From assembly GCA_964444975.1 (NCBI GenBank), contig CAYUJD010000005.1:1-64000 (forward strand): a DNA stretch of 64,000 bases. Reading direction: 5' to 3'. Source of the DNA: VBAS01 sp964444975. Its GTDB lineage: Bacteria > Bacteroidota > Bacteroidia > Chitinophagales > Chitinophagaceae. This document shows positions 43,011 through 52,021 of this stretch, piece after piece. Under the pieces are notes generated by a model that was given only the letters and a program-made list of their open reading frames with translations, was not told the origin of the DNA and did no database searches. Position 1 is the first letter of the stretch; each line of letters starts with the position of its first letter. The position numbers and the translations under genes are program-made.

Positions 43011-44033
43011 TTAAAATTTGATGCGGCTGATTATTTCTATTGCCCGGCTTACCATCTCTTCTGAAATATCAAGGTGAAGCACAAACCGGATCCTGGTGGG
43101 CGACATGTCAAAGCAGCGTATTCCCTTTTCTTCCAATCTTTTTACAAGCTCAGCAGCAGGCAAGGAAGGGATGGATTCAAAAATGATGATATTGGTTTCT
43201 ACAGGTAATACTTCCTTTACAAAATTCTTTTTACTCAGTGCATCCCCGATTTGCCGGGCATGCAGGTGGTCCTTCTTCAGCCGCTCAACATTATTTTGCA
43301 AAGCGTAAATGCCTGCCGCAGCCAGGAAACCCGACTGCCGCATGCCACCGCCAAATACTTTCCGTACTCTTCTTGCCTTCCTGATAAAATCTTTTTTACC
43401 CAATAACAAACTACCCACCGGGCAGCCAAGGCTTTTACTCAGGCAAATGGAAATACTGTCGAATACTTCTCCATACTGCTGTGGTGTTTCATTTTTTTCC
43501 ACCAACGCATTAAACAACCGGGCACCATCCAAATGCAATGCAAGATTTTTCTCAACACAAATTTTTTTTATTTTTTTAATCTCTTCAAAATCGTAACAAC
43601 TGCCGCCGCCGCGGTTGCTGGTATTTTCAAGACAAACCAACCTGCTTACCGGCTTATGTACATCGTCGGGATTAATTGCTTGTTTTATTTGCTGACCAGT
43701 TAACCGGCCCCTGTTGCCATAAAGCAGCTTAACAGATGCACCGGAATTGAAGGCTATTCCACCGCCTTCATATTGGTAAACATGAGAGCTTTCATCGCAT
43801 ATCACCTCATCACCCGGCTGAGTATGACATTTTACTGCCACCTGGTTTGTCATAGTACCGGAAGGACAGAAAAGTGAGGCTTCCATTCCAAACATTTCGG
43901 CGGCCAGTTGCTCCAGCCTGTTTACGGAAGGATCCTCTCCAAAAACATCATCGCCAACAGGCGCTGTCATCATAGCCTCCAGCATAGCGGGTCCAGGTTT
44001 GGTCAGTGTATCCGATCTTAAATCAATAACCAT
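43011..44033 (-). CDS. ltaE: Low-specificity L-threonine aldolase
   Basis: PLP enzyme cleaving threonine or allo-threonine to glycine and acetaldehyde. 340 residues. The fold-type I landmarks are DLRSDTLTKP at the N-terminus, HLDGAR (His167, Asp169, Arg172) and the Schiff-base Lys200 in SLSKSLGCPVG. It is the upstream member of an ltaE-pgi pair. Substrate preference between threonine stereoisomers is not readable from sequence. Confidence 0.92.
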   Translation of the reverse strand: MVIDLRSDTLTKPGPAMLEAMMTAPVGDDVFGEDPSVNRLEQLAAEMFGMEASLFCPSGTMTNQVAVKCHTQPGDEVICDESSHVYQYEGGGIAFNSGASVKLLYGNRGRLTGQQIKQAINPDDVHKPVSRLVCLENTSNRGGGSCYDFEEIKKIKKICVEKNLALHLDGARLFNALVEKNETPQQYGEVFDSISICLSKSLGCPVGSLLLGKKDFIRKARRVRKVFGGGMRQSGFLAAAGIYALQNNVERLKKDHLHARQIGDALSKKNFVKEVLPVETNIIIFESIPSLPAAELVKRLEEKGIRCFDMSPTRIRFVLHLDISEEMVSRAIEIISRIKF

Positions 44034-44524
44034 TATTAAAGTTTGCCCCGAATTTTCATTTTAGGACTGCAATATAATCAAGTGAGCCGGTGAAAAAGGA
44101 AGCCCTATCCTTCTCCATTAAAAAGTTCCTTTAACCGGTAAAATTCCATAGTTCGCCTTTTGGGAATAGGATGGGGGTGATATGAGAAATAAGTTTGTGC
44201 CATGCCAAAAGATAAAAGTCAGTCAAACAGTCCATATGATTGTACATCTAGAAAGAATTATTGGCTGGTAATAATAGAGCCGATAAGCGCATTACCGACT
44301 CGGATTGATTTATTTGCCTTCTATCGAAAGTGGAGTCCTTTTATCCAAAATAGGATAGTATCTGTAACCAGGTAAAGGGTGATACGTCATAATGATGTCA
44401 TAAGAACCGGCCACTTATCAGGAAATATGGCCGTTTATTTTAAAACAATGTACTTGGCATTATCAAGTACCTATCTTTGGACTGTAATTTTTAAAATAAA
44501 GTACTCAACATTAAACCAGAAAAA
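44034..44524 (+). promoter_or_regulatory. 490-base gap with regulatory signals for the TonB-type receptor gene
   Basis: No gene is seen. The part nearest the receptor holds a direct repeat GTCATAA-TGAT-GTCATAA (44386-44403), a perfect inverted repeat GTACTTG-N7-CAAGTAC (44450-44470), and directly after it the -7 box TATCTTTG (44472-44479). The leader would be about 40 bases. Around 44100-44190 is a degenerate repeat of the B type (ATAGGATGGGGGT). Confidence 0.55.
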
Positions 44525-46984
44525 ATGAAAAAAAATTTGACTTTACTGGCAGTAAGTATAGCCATTTCATTTGTCAGCCAGGCACAAATTAAAAACGGGA
44601 GAGTGGCAGGCAAGGTGATTGACGGCAACGCCAAAACCCTTGAATCTGCAACCATTACACTGCTTAGAGCAAAAGACTCTTCAATTGCTAAAATAGGTGC
44701 CGCAAACAAAGAAGGTCAATTTGCTTTTGAAAATGTTGCCGAGGGCAAATACCTCGTTTCTATCAGTGCAGTTGGCCATTCAAAGGGCTTTTCAGATGAG
44801 TTTGAAATAAATGCAGCAAATACCAATATTATCCTAAAGACTATTGAACTGGTGCCACAGGCTAAAAGCCTGGGTGGCGTGACAGTTCAGGCTAAAAAAC
44901 CACTGGTGGAGCAAAAAATTGACCGCACCGTGATTAATGTAGAAGCTGCCGTGACGAATGTGGGTACAACTGCATTAGATGTGCTGGAAAAATCACCCGG
45001 CATCACGGTAGATAAAGACGGTAACATAAGCCTGAAAGGGAAGCAGGGTGTGAAGGTGTACATTGACGGCAGGCCAACTTTCCTTGGCGGCACCGATTTG
45101 ACCAATTATCTCCGCAGCCTGAGCAGCAACCAGCTTGACCAGATAGAAATAATGACGAACCCGCCTGCCAAATATGATGCAGCCGGCAACAGCGGCGTGA
45201 TTAATATCAAAACCAAAAAAACAAACCAGTTTGGGTACAATGGCAGTATTTCATCCACCTGGAGCCAGGGCCGCTATCCCAAAGTGAATGAATCATTCAC
45301 TTTCAACTACAGGAAAAACAAAGTGAATTTTTTTACTACACTTGGCTACAACAACCGCAAAAACTTTAATGACCTTGATATCCAGCGAAAGTTCATTGAA
45401 CACTCTACCAAGGAAATCCGTTCGCATTTTGACCAGGAATCAAAAATTAAGGAAGGTGGCAAATCATACAATGCCAAATTGGGGCTTGATTATTTTGTAT
45501 CGAAGAAAACAACGCTTGGTGTGATGTTCACCGGTTTTACCAATCCCGGCACTTTCAGCAACCGCAGTGATGTACTTATTTCTGACCCCAACAAGGTACT
45601 CATCAGCCGCACACTTGCCGAAACGAGCAATGAAAGGGAATGGAAAAATTTCAGCACCAACCTGAACTTCCGGCATGTAATAGATACTACCGGGAAGGAA
45701 ATTACAGCTGACCTCGATTACCTTACTTACCGCAGTACGAACCTTCAGGACCTAATTAATGCCTATTTTGATCCTTACGGAAATACTACGGCAAAAGCTG
45801 ATACACTGCTTGGCAACCTGCCGCAGGATATTGATATCTATTCAGCCAAAATAGATTACCTGCACCCGCTGAAAGGAGGTGCTAAATTTGAGGCAGGATT
45901 AAAAACAAGTTTTGTAAATACAGATAACAATGCCATTTACGACAGCCTGAACTACGGTCAGCGTGTTCGTGACATCGGCCGTAGCAATCATTTCATTTAC
46001 GAAGAAAATGTAAATGCTGCCTACGTAAACTACAGTCGCCCCGTAGGCAAAAAAGTTTTTGCCCAGCTTGGTTTGCGGCTCGAAAACACCAATGCCAAAG
46101 GGAACCAGGTAACCACAGGAGAAAAATTTGACCGGCATTACACACAGCTTTTCCCGACGGCATTTTTTCAGTACAAAGCCAGCGAAAAACACAGCTTCGG
46201 TCTGAACTACGGCCGCCGTATCAATCGCCCCGATTACGAAGACCTGAATCCTTTTATTCTTTTCCTCGACCGCTACACGTTTGAACAGGGCAATCCCAAC
46301 CTGCAGCCGCAGTTCTCTCACAACGTAGAGCTGAGTCATACTTACAAAGGATTTTTAACAACAACACTGAACTACACCCTTACCAATGACCTTATTAATG
46401 ATGTGATAGAGCAAAATGTTGACCGCAACGAATCATTTGTAAAAAAGGCCAACATTGCAAAACAGCAGCAGTTTGGTATTTCGGTGGCAGCCGGCGGACA
46501 ATTGACCAAGTGGTGGAGCGGTAATGTATATGGCAATGTATATCATAACCGTTTTGAAGGAATTGTCAACGGCGATTTTGTGAAACTGAATGCTACTACT
46601 GCCCAGTTCAATGTTTCCAACCAATTCAGGTTTGCTAAAACATGGGCTGCCGAACTGAGCGGATTTTACAATACACCCGGCTTGCATGGTGTATTCAGGA
46701 TTCACGGTTTCGGCATGATGAATATGGGTGTAACAAAACAAATCTGGAAAGGCAAAGGTTCGCTTCGGCTGAGTGTCCGTGACATTCTGTATTCACAAAA
46801 AATAAATGGAGATATTAAGTACAGCAATATTGATGCAGCTTTCCAGCAAACCCGTGATTCACGGCAGGTAGCATTAGGGTTTACTTATCGCTTTTCAAAA
46901 GGTAAAGTAAACGGTAACGGGCAGAAAAGAAGAACCGGCGGCGCCAGCGAAGAACAAGGCCGTGTGAAAACAGGTGAAAATTAA
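44525..46984 (+). CDS. Outer-membrane TonB-dependent receptor-like beta-barrel protein
   Basis: 819 residues. The signal peptide (about 1-20, SFVSQAQ) precedes a carboxypeptidase-regulatory-like domain (about 25-105), a plug-like domain (about 115-215: LDVLEKSPGITVDKDGNISL, GVKVYIDGRP, IEIMTNPPAKYDAAGNSG) and a beta-barrel of the outer-membrane beta-barrel family 3 type. It is not SusC-like and has no SusD neighbour. The ligand is unknown; receptors of this group have been linked to peptides, metals or cell-envelope stress. It has its own regulated-looking promoter and a terminator. Confidence 0.88.
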   Translation: MKKNLTLLAVSIAISFVSQAQIKNGRVAGKVIDGNAKTLESATITLLRAKDSSIAKIGAANKEGQFAFENVAEGKYLVSISAVGHSKGFSDEFEINAANTNIILKTIELVPQAKSLGGVTVQAKKPLVEQKIDRTVINVEAAVTNVGTTALDVLEKSPGITVDKDGNISLKGKQGVKVYIDGRPTFLGGTDLTNYLRSLSSNQLDQIEIMTNPPAKYDAAGNSGVINIKTKKTNQFGYNGSISSTWSQGRYPKVNESFTFNYRKNKVNFFTTLGYNNRKNFNDLDIQRKFIEHSTKEIRSHFDQESKIKEGGKSYNAKLGLDYFVSKKTTLGVMFTGFTNPGTFSNRSDVLISDPNKVLISRTLAETSNEREWKNFSTNLNFRHVIDTTGKEITADLDYLTYRSTNLQDLINAYFDPYGNTTAKADTLLGNLPQDIDIYSAKIDYLHPLKGGAKFEAGLKTSFVNTDNNAIYDSLNYGQRVRDIGRSNHFIYEENVNAAYVNYSRPVGKKVFAQLGLRLENTNAKGNQVTTGEKFDRHYTQLFPTAFFQYKASEKHSFGLNYGRRINRPDYEDLNPFILFLDRYTFEQGNPNLQPQFSHNVELSHTYKGFLTTTLNYTLTNDLINDVIEQNVDRNESFVKKANIAKQQQFGISVAAGGQLTKWWSGNVYGNVYHNRFEGIVNGDFVKLNATTAQFNVSNQFRFAKTWAAELSGFYNTPGLHGVFRIHGFGMMNMGVTKQIWKGKGSLRLSVRDILYSQKINGDIKYSNIDAAFQQTRDSRQVALGFTYRFSKGKVNGNGQKRRTGGASEEQGRVKTGEN

Positions 46985-47059
46985 ATTGACATTAATCGTT
47001 AAGCCAACATATAGCCATGAAAATGTAAGCAGTCCGTTTTAGTCTTTCTCATCAATTGT

Positions 47060-47095
47060 AAAAGCCTCTCCGGAAAGGGAGGCTTTTCTGTTTTT
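47060..47095 (+). terminator. Terminator after the receptor gene
   Basis: AAAGCCTCtCC, loop ggaaa, GGGAGGCTTT with one bulge, followed by TTCTGTTTTT. Confidence 0.75.
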
Positions 47096-47127
47096 AAAAA
47101 TACCTGCCTCAATTAAGCAGACAGCCT

Positions 47128-47135
47128 TACATTTG
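47128..47135 (+). promoter_or_regulatory. -7 element of yajQ
   Basis: TACATTTG matches TAnnTTTG; no clear -33 box is present. The leader would be about 57 bases. Confidence 0.45.
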
Positions 47136-47199
47136 CCAGTCAAAATAAAATCCAAAATCCGATCCCATATTTACCTGGACTAAAATCATAAATCATCAT

Positions 47200-47691
47200 A
47201 TGCCTTCTTTCGATATTGTTTCAAAAGTAGATGCCCAGGCGCTGGATAATGCCGTAAACGTAACCACCAAAGAAATCACCAACCGCTTTGATTTCAAAGG
47301 AAGCCACGTGGTGATTGAGCTGAATAAAAAGGATTTTAAAATCAACATCGAAACTGAAGATGAGATGAAGATGCGACAGCTTTGCGATGTGCTGGTAAGC
47401 CGGGCCCACAAGCAGGGTATTGACCCGCTGGCTTTCGATTTGAGCAAAGAAGCTCATCAGTCGGGCAAGTATTGGAAAAAAGAAGTGATAATAAGAAACG
47501 GGCTGGCGCAGGAGGATGCAAAGAAGTTAGTTAAGCTGATAAAAGACTCCGGCCTGAAGGTGCAGGCATCCATAAATGACGATTTGGTAAGAGTAAATGG
47601 TAAAAAAATTGATGACCTGCAATCAATAATTCAGATTTGCCGGACATCAAACCTTCCAATTCCACTTCAATTTGTGAATATGAGAAATTAA
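47200..47691 (+). CDS. YajQ-family nucleotide-binding protein (DUF520)
   Basis: 163 residues, full length, with the N-terminal MPSFDIVSKVD, the internal ITNRFDFKGS and the C-terminal LPIPLQFVNMRN that define YajQ. Two RNP-like alpha-beta domains bind nucleic acid or nucleotides; in Xanthomonas a member binds cyclic di-GMP and alters transcription. Stand-alone gene; its role here is unknown. Confidence 0.95.
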   Translation: MPSFDIVSKVDAQALDNAVNVTTKEITNRFDFKGSHVVIELNKKDFKINIETEDEMKMRQLCDVLVSRAHKQGIDPLAFDLSKEAHQSGKYWKKEVIIRNGLAQEDAKKLVKLIKDSGLKVQASINDDLVRVNGKKIDDLQSIIQICRTSNLPIPLQFVNMRN

Positions 47692-48059
47692 TTGGTTGAT
47701 AAGCTGTTTATAACTTCGGCATGAATGTGCATTAATATAGACTGTTGAGTGCAAAACAAGTGAGAAACAAGACCCAAAAAAATTTGGAATTCAAACATTT
47801 AGACAGCATCTTAGCATCATAAGATTGAATGAGCCCTTCAACAAGGCAAATTTAGTCTGAGATCCGAGGAGTCCGTCAAAAGATAACGAGGGTCTGCGTT
47901 CAGGTGAATCCCTCAAAAGAGGAGCTTGAATGCCGAGGTGGATGGGTCCTTAAAAAGACACAAAGCCTCACGGAAAGCGTTGGGTTAGTAAGACGACCAG
48001 GAGCTTCGGCAAATGGAAGTAAGAATAATCTGGCGCTTTTCTCTTTTTATCCCTCTCTG
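47692..48059. other. Unassigned non-coding stretch upstream of rpmE2
   Basis: About 370 bases with no convincing gene. The part from 47850 to 48040 is less AT-rich than ordinary spacers here and has small hairpins (for example CCTC-aaaa-GAGG at 47911-47922). An open plus-strand frame from 47904 runs into rpmE2 but has no protein-like character. It could be a small RNA gene; I could not match it to SRP, RNase P, tmRNA or a riboswitch class. Confidence 0.3.
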
Positions 48060-48090
48060 TTGGATGTTCGGCATGCTTCCGTTAACTTTG
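48060..48090 (+). promoter_or_regulatory. Promoter of rpmE2
   Basis: TTGG at 48060-48063, 19 bases, then TAACTTTG at 48083-48090, close to the Bacteroidota consensus. Confidence 0.6.
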
Positions 48091-48109
48091 CCACCGAAAA
48101 TTTTAACCC

Positions 48110-48146
48110 TGTACGGCAAAACCCGTACAATTCTGCCTGGAGGCAG
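48110..48146 (+). promoter_or_regulatory. Two hairpins in the rpmE2 leader
   Basis: TGTACGG-caaaac-CCGTACA (48110-48129) and CTGCC-tgga-GGCAG (48134-48146) stand within the predicted leader of about 68 bases, the second ending 18 bases before the start codon. They may mark autogenous control, as for other ribosomal protein leaders; the link is inferred. Confidence 0.4.
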
Positions 48147-48164
48147 GCTTCAAATCATACAATT

Positions 48165-48416
48165 ATGAAAAAAGGTATTCATCCCGGCAACTATCGTTTG
48201 GTGGTGTTTAAAGACATGAGTAATGGACATTCTTTCCTGAGCCGCTCCACAGCGCCTTCAAAGGAAACTGTGAAGTGGGAGGACGGCAACGAATATCCGC
48301 TTGTAAAACTGGAAATTTCCAATACATCACATCCCTTCTTTACAGGTAAAAATGTACTGGTTGATACAGCGGGTCGTATTGATAAGTTCAAAAAGAAATA
48401 CGAGAAAAAGAAATAA
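48165..48416 (+). CDS. rpmE2: Ribosomal protein bL31 type B
   Basis: 83 residues starting MKKGIHPGNYRLVVFKDMS, with the type B core and NTSHPFFTGKNVLVDTAGR at the C-terminal half. It has no Cys, so it is the zinc-free form. The start at 48165 is fixed by the family; the frame is open far upstream but that part is not coding. Part of the large subunit; monocistronic with its own promoter and terminator. Confidence 0.97.
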   Translation: MKKGIHPGNYRLVVFKDMSNGHSFLSRSTAPSKETVKWEDGNEYPLVKLEISNTSHPFFTGKNVLVDTAGRIDKFKKKYEKKK

Positions 48417-48467
48417 ATATTTTAATTTAGTTCATCAACAAGTTTTTGTTTTTCATGGCTATACTTT

Positions 48468-48502
48468 AGTCCCGGAGATTCCTCTTCGGGGCTTTTTATT
48501 TT
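48468..48502 (+). terminator. Terminator after rpmE2
   Basis: AGTCCCG, 12-base loop, CGGGGCT (one G-U pair), then a T-rich run ending 24 bases before the next gene. Confidence 0.75.
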
Positions 48503-48525
48503 TTTAAAATCTTTAGCTTTACCGG

Positions 48526-49707
48526 ATGCCCGCCAAAATAATTTTTACGGAGGAATTCTGCCAGCCGGAAAATCTTTATCCCTTTACTCTTACCCGGCAG
48601 ATACAGGACATCAGGGTGGGCATACTTACCATTCGCGAAAAATGGGAAAAAATTCTGGGCATGCCATCCTTCGATCGATGGGAAGATGATTACAAAGACC
48701 TTGACCGCTCCATTCACCTTGACGAAATAAGCAAAACAGATACCTGTTACATGATTCATGGAAACATATTGCCAACACCCCTTCTTGTAAGCACATTGAA
48801 ACGGCTGCACAACGGGGAATTTATTTCCGTAAACGGCAATGCAGGTGTTATCTTCCGTTTTTCAAAAAAAGAAATAGAAGCGCCCAATAAAATAAAAGTA
48901 AAAAAGGCTGTTACCATTCACGACGATATAAAAAGCCTGCGCTTTCCCTGGAATATTTTTCAGCTTAACGATTATGCCCTCCGCGAAGATTTCAAACTGC
49001 TGACCCGGAACAAAACTTCGCAGAAAATTTCAAAAACAAACAGGGTAATAAATCCTGCCAGCGTGTTTGTAGAAAGGGGTGCCGTAGTGGAGCATTGCAT
49101 ACTGAATGCAGCCGAAGGTCCTGTTTATATTGGCAAAAATGCACTGCTGATGGAAGGCACAGCCATCCGGGGCCCTTTTGCCTGCGGCGAAGGAGCTGTA
49201 ATAAAAATGAATTCCAGGATTTATGGCGCCACCACCATTGGCCCTTATTGTATAGCGGGTGGTGAAATAAAAAATTCTGTTTTCTTTGCTTATTCCAATA
49301 AGGCGCATGACGGGTATATCGGCGATTCTGTAATAGGGGAGTGGTGCAATATGGGTGCAGGCACCACCAACTCCAACATCAAGAACAACGCCAGCCAGGT
49401 GAGGGTGTGGACACCCAAAGGCCAGATGAATGCAGGGCAGAAATGCGGTATGTTTATGGGTGACTATTCCAAAACTGCTATAAATGCATCCATCAACTCG
49501 GGCACGGTAATGGGGGTTTGCAGCCATGTGTTTGAACAGCATCTTTCGCCCAAGTTCATTCCCAATTTTTCATGGGGCAGCGATGGCTTGCAGCGCTACG
49601 TTTTTGAAAAAGCCATTGTGGACATTGACGACTGGAAAAAACTGAAAGGCCATGCGATAACCGATAATGAAATAACGATTCTGAAATATATTTTTGACAA
49701 CTATTAA
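48526..49707 (+). CDS. GlmU-like putative sugar nucleotidyltransferase with left-handed beta-helix
   Basis: 393 residues. The N-terminal half (LYPFTLTRQIQDIRVGILTIREKWE) is a nucleotidyltransferase-like domain of the group found next to GlmU. The C-terminal half, from about residue 175, has hexapeptide repeats of a left-handed beta-helix (VYIGKNALLMEGTAIRG, YCIAGGEIKNSVFF, VIGEWCNMGAGTTNSNIKNN, NSGTVMGVCSHVF), with the G-T-x-N-S acyltransferase-type turn. It probably transfers a nucleotide or acyl group to a sugar phosphate; the classical GlmU LxAGxGTRM motif is not present. It is followed by tpiA after 8 bases. Confidence 0.85.
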   Translation: MPAKIIFTEEFCQPENLYPFTLTRQIQDIRVGILTIREKWEKILGMPSFDRWEDDYKDLDRSIHLDEISKTDTCYMIHGNILPTPLLVSTLKRLHNGEFISVNGNAGVIFRFSKKEIEAPNKIKVKKAVTIHDDIKSLRFPWNIFQLNDYALREDFKLLTRNKTSQKISKTNRVINPASVFVERGAVVEHCILNAAEGPVYIGKNALLMEGTAIRGPFACGEGAVIKMNSRIYGATTIGPYCIAGGEIKNSVFFAYSNKAHDGYIGDSVIGEWCNMGAGTTNSNIKNNASQVRVWTPKGQMNAGQKCGMFMGDYSKTAINASINSGTVMGVCSHVFEQHLSPKFIPNFSWGSDGLQRYVFEKAIVDIDDWKKLKGHAITDNEITILKYIFDNY

Positions 49708-49715
49708 CCGGATTT

Positions 49716-50477
49716 ATGCGAACTCAAATTGCAGCCGCCAACTGGAAGATGCACCTGACTTTTCAACAAGCTGAAAAACTGCTTGATGATATTCTTGCTG
49801 CAGAAATTAAAATGAGCGATTACCAGAAAACCCTTTTTGCCGTTCCCTATCCATACCTTACGATGTGCCGCAGCGAAGTGTCGGACGAAAAAAACTATTA
49901 TGCCGCTGCACAGAACTGTTATCATAAAAAATCAGGCGCCTATACCGGCGAAGTGTCCGTAGAGATGCTCCACTCGCTGGGTATTACTTACTGCATAGTC
50001 GGCCACAGCGAGCGGAGGCAATATTTTTCGGAATCCAATACCGTGCTGGCCGAAAAAGTGAATCTTTGCCTGGCTCACTTCATCACACCCATTTTTTGCT
50101 GTGGCGAGGCATTGACAATCCGTGAGGCGGGAAATCAAAATGAATTTGTGGCCCGGCAACTGGAAGAATCACTTTTTCATTTACCAACCGAAAAAATTCA
50201 ATCCGTCGTTATCGCTTACGAGCCTGTATGGGCTATCGGCACCGGGGTGACAGCCACTACGGCCCAGGCACAAGAAATGCATGCTCATCTTCGTTCTATA
50301 ATTGCCGCCCGCTACGGCAGGGCGGTAGCGGACGCAATTACCATATTATACGGCGGAAGTGTAAAGGCAAATAATGCCAGGGAACTGTTCAGTTGCCCCG
50401 ATGTGGATGGCGGACTGGTAGGCGGCGCCTCACTTGTGGCTACCGAGTTTATTGAAATCATCCGTTCGCTGAAATAA
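49716..50477 (+). CDS. tpiA: Triosephosphate isomerase
   Basis: 253 residues, complete. AANWKMH with Lys11, VGHSERR with His97, AYEPVWAIGTG with Glu169, and YGGSVKANN near the C-terminus make the assignment certain. It starts 8 bases after the GlmU-like gene and is probably cotranscribed. Confidence 0.98.
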   Translation: MRTQIAAANWKMHLTFQQAEKLLDDILAAEIKMSDYQKTLFAVPYPYLTMCRSEVSDEKNYYAAAQNCYHKKSGAYTGEVSVEMLHSLGITYCIVGHSERRQYFSESNTVLAEKVNLCLAHFITPIFCCGEALTIREAGNQNEFVARQLEESLFHLPTEKIQSVVIAYEPVWAIGTGVTATTAQAQEMHAHLRSIIAARYGRAVADAITILYGGSVKANNARELFSCPDVDGGLVGGASLVATEFIEIIRSLK

Positions 50478-50549
50478 ATTTTCACAGCTTGAAATCTGGG
50501 CCCGATCCATCAGGGTACGTTTTGGGATTTACTGAAAGCTATTCAATTT

Positions 50550-51012
50550 ATGAACCTAAAAAAAGGCACTTATTTATCCCAACTACTATATTGTCATCAG
50601 CCTTAAAAACCAGTTGCTGCTGAACATCCTGAAGGTAAGAGTCATTGTTGACAATAAAGAAATTTATCCCCTGCAAACTGATGACCCGGTAGTGATTGAA
50701 GTGAAGGAAAACCATACAAATATTGTGGTAACCGATGGCTTTCATTACACCAAACCCATAAAGCTTACTTACAAACGACCCAGCTATTACCATTTCAAAG
50801 TAATCTGTGCCATTGATGATTTTCAGCTGCTGGGCTGCATTTTCACTATGGCGCTTTTTTACCTTCTTGGTTTTTTTACGGGAGTTTTTTTTATAAAAAT
50901 TCTGAGCTTTTTGCCAATTATTTACCTCCTGTTTGCCTATTACATCGACCGTAAATCATTTATCCAGATAAGGCAGGACAGCCACTTACGAAAAAGCGGT
51001 AGAAACAGGTAG
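50550..51012 (+). CDS. Small membrane protein of unknown function, probable poly-A frameshift
   Basis: The intact frame is read from TTG at 50614 (132 residues), but a natural N-terminus lies upstream: ATG at 50550 reads MNLKK and then needs a one-base shift in a run of seven A (50558-50564) to continue as ALIYPNYYIVISLKNQ into the rest, 153 residues in all. The N-terminal half is a beta-rich soluble domain. From about residue 90 there are two to three hydrophobic segments (FTMALFYLLGFFTGVFF, ILSFLPIIYLLFAYYI) and a basic tail. Function unknown. The slip could be real, phase-variable or an assembly error. Confidence 0.65.
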
Positions 51013-51100
51013 ACATCATTTTTAATCACAACGCCTGGTTATATCGCCCTGCATTGTTTGGGATATTTTTTAATTATCATTAAAAATAGCCGCAATGACA

Positions 51101-51964
51101 CTAAAGTAATTGCTGAACTAAATTAATTTTCTCCGGGTGAATGAATAAAGCATTTACGGTAATATCCGTGTTTCCGGATTGTAAGGGTTCTAACTTTCCA
51201 CTTTCGGCAATCCAGAAACTGCGGTAAGAAAAATCTGCAGCAAATTTCAAAACATCAGCCGGGCCCGAATGAAACAAACCAAGCGTTTCCGGGTTTATTT
51301 CTATTATAATTACCGGTTTAGACTTTTGCAACAGTTGCTGCATGCCCTGCAACACAGAAACTTCACTGCCTTCCACATCAATTTTAATAATATCCACTTT
51401 AGCCAATCCCGATTTTGCTACCCAGTTATCAAGTGGCAGTGTTTTCACTTCTTCCTTCATGCCGGAATAATTATCGGGTGGCTGAAAGGAAGACATGCCC
51501 CTGTTATCCGCGCCGGAAATAAACAATGTTCGCAATTCATCTGCAGCGCCGGCTGCGGCATGTATTGCTTTTATATTACTGAAATGATTAAGGGCAATAT
51601 TCCGGTTCAGCTCATCAAATAAAAAGCTTACCGGTTCAAAAGCCACAATTGTTGACTGCGGTTCCCGCTTTGCCGCCAGCAATGAAAAGTACCCGGTGTT
51701 GGCTCCCACATCCAAAAACACATCGCCGGGCCGGATTATTTTTTTCAGTACATCGCCCAGCGGTTTTTCATAATACCCGTACCAGAACAGTTGCCGTTGG
51801 ATGTGCTCCTCCGGCATCAGCCGCATAAAAAAACCTTCCGGCAATTTTTTTACATACACTTTACCAGCAATGCCCAGCAGGCGCAGCAGCCTGAGGAAAT
51901 ACTTCAACCCCCTGTGCGGAAAAGAAAATCGTTTTACATACGCATCAATTATTTTGTAAAGCAT
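51101..51964 (-). CDS. FkbM-family methyltransferase
   Basis: 287 residues. SAM-dependent methyltransferase core FLDVGANTGYFSLLAAKREP, IVAFEPVSFLFDELNRNIALN, NRGMSSFQ, and VDIIKIDVEGSEVSVLQGM, matching the FkbM family. Such enzymes often modify surface polysaccharides or glycolipids. It is divergent from a flippase and a glycosyltransferase, which supports a role in envelope glycan modification. Confidence 0.9.
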   Translation of the reverse strand: MLYKIIDAYVKRFSFPHRGLKYFLRLLRLLGIAGKVYVKKLPEGFFMRLMPEEHIQRQLFWYGYYEKPLGDVLKKIIRPGDVFLDVGANTGYFSLLAAKREPQSTIVAFEPVSFLFDELNRNIALNHFSNIKAIHAAAGAADELRTLFISGADNRGMSSFQPPDNYSGMKEEVKTLPLDNWVAKSGLAKVDIIKIDVEGSEVSVLQGMQQLLQKSKPVIIIEINPETLGLFHSGPADVLKFAADFSYRSFWIAESGKLEPLQSGNTDITVNALFIHPEKINLVQQLL

Positions 51965-52021
51965 GAAAAACCGCTTCTGTATTTTGGCTAAAATTATATT
52001 TTATTTGCAGAAACTTAACCT

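Noticed and set aside
47904..48164. 87-residue extension of rpmE2
   Set aside because: bL31 type B begins at MKKGIHP; the extension contains the promoter and leader hairpins and has no family support.
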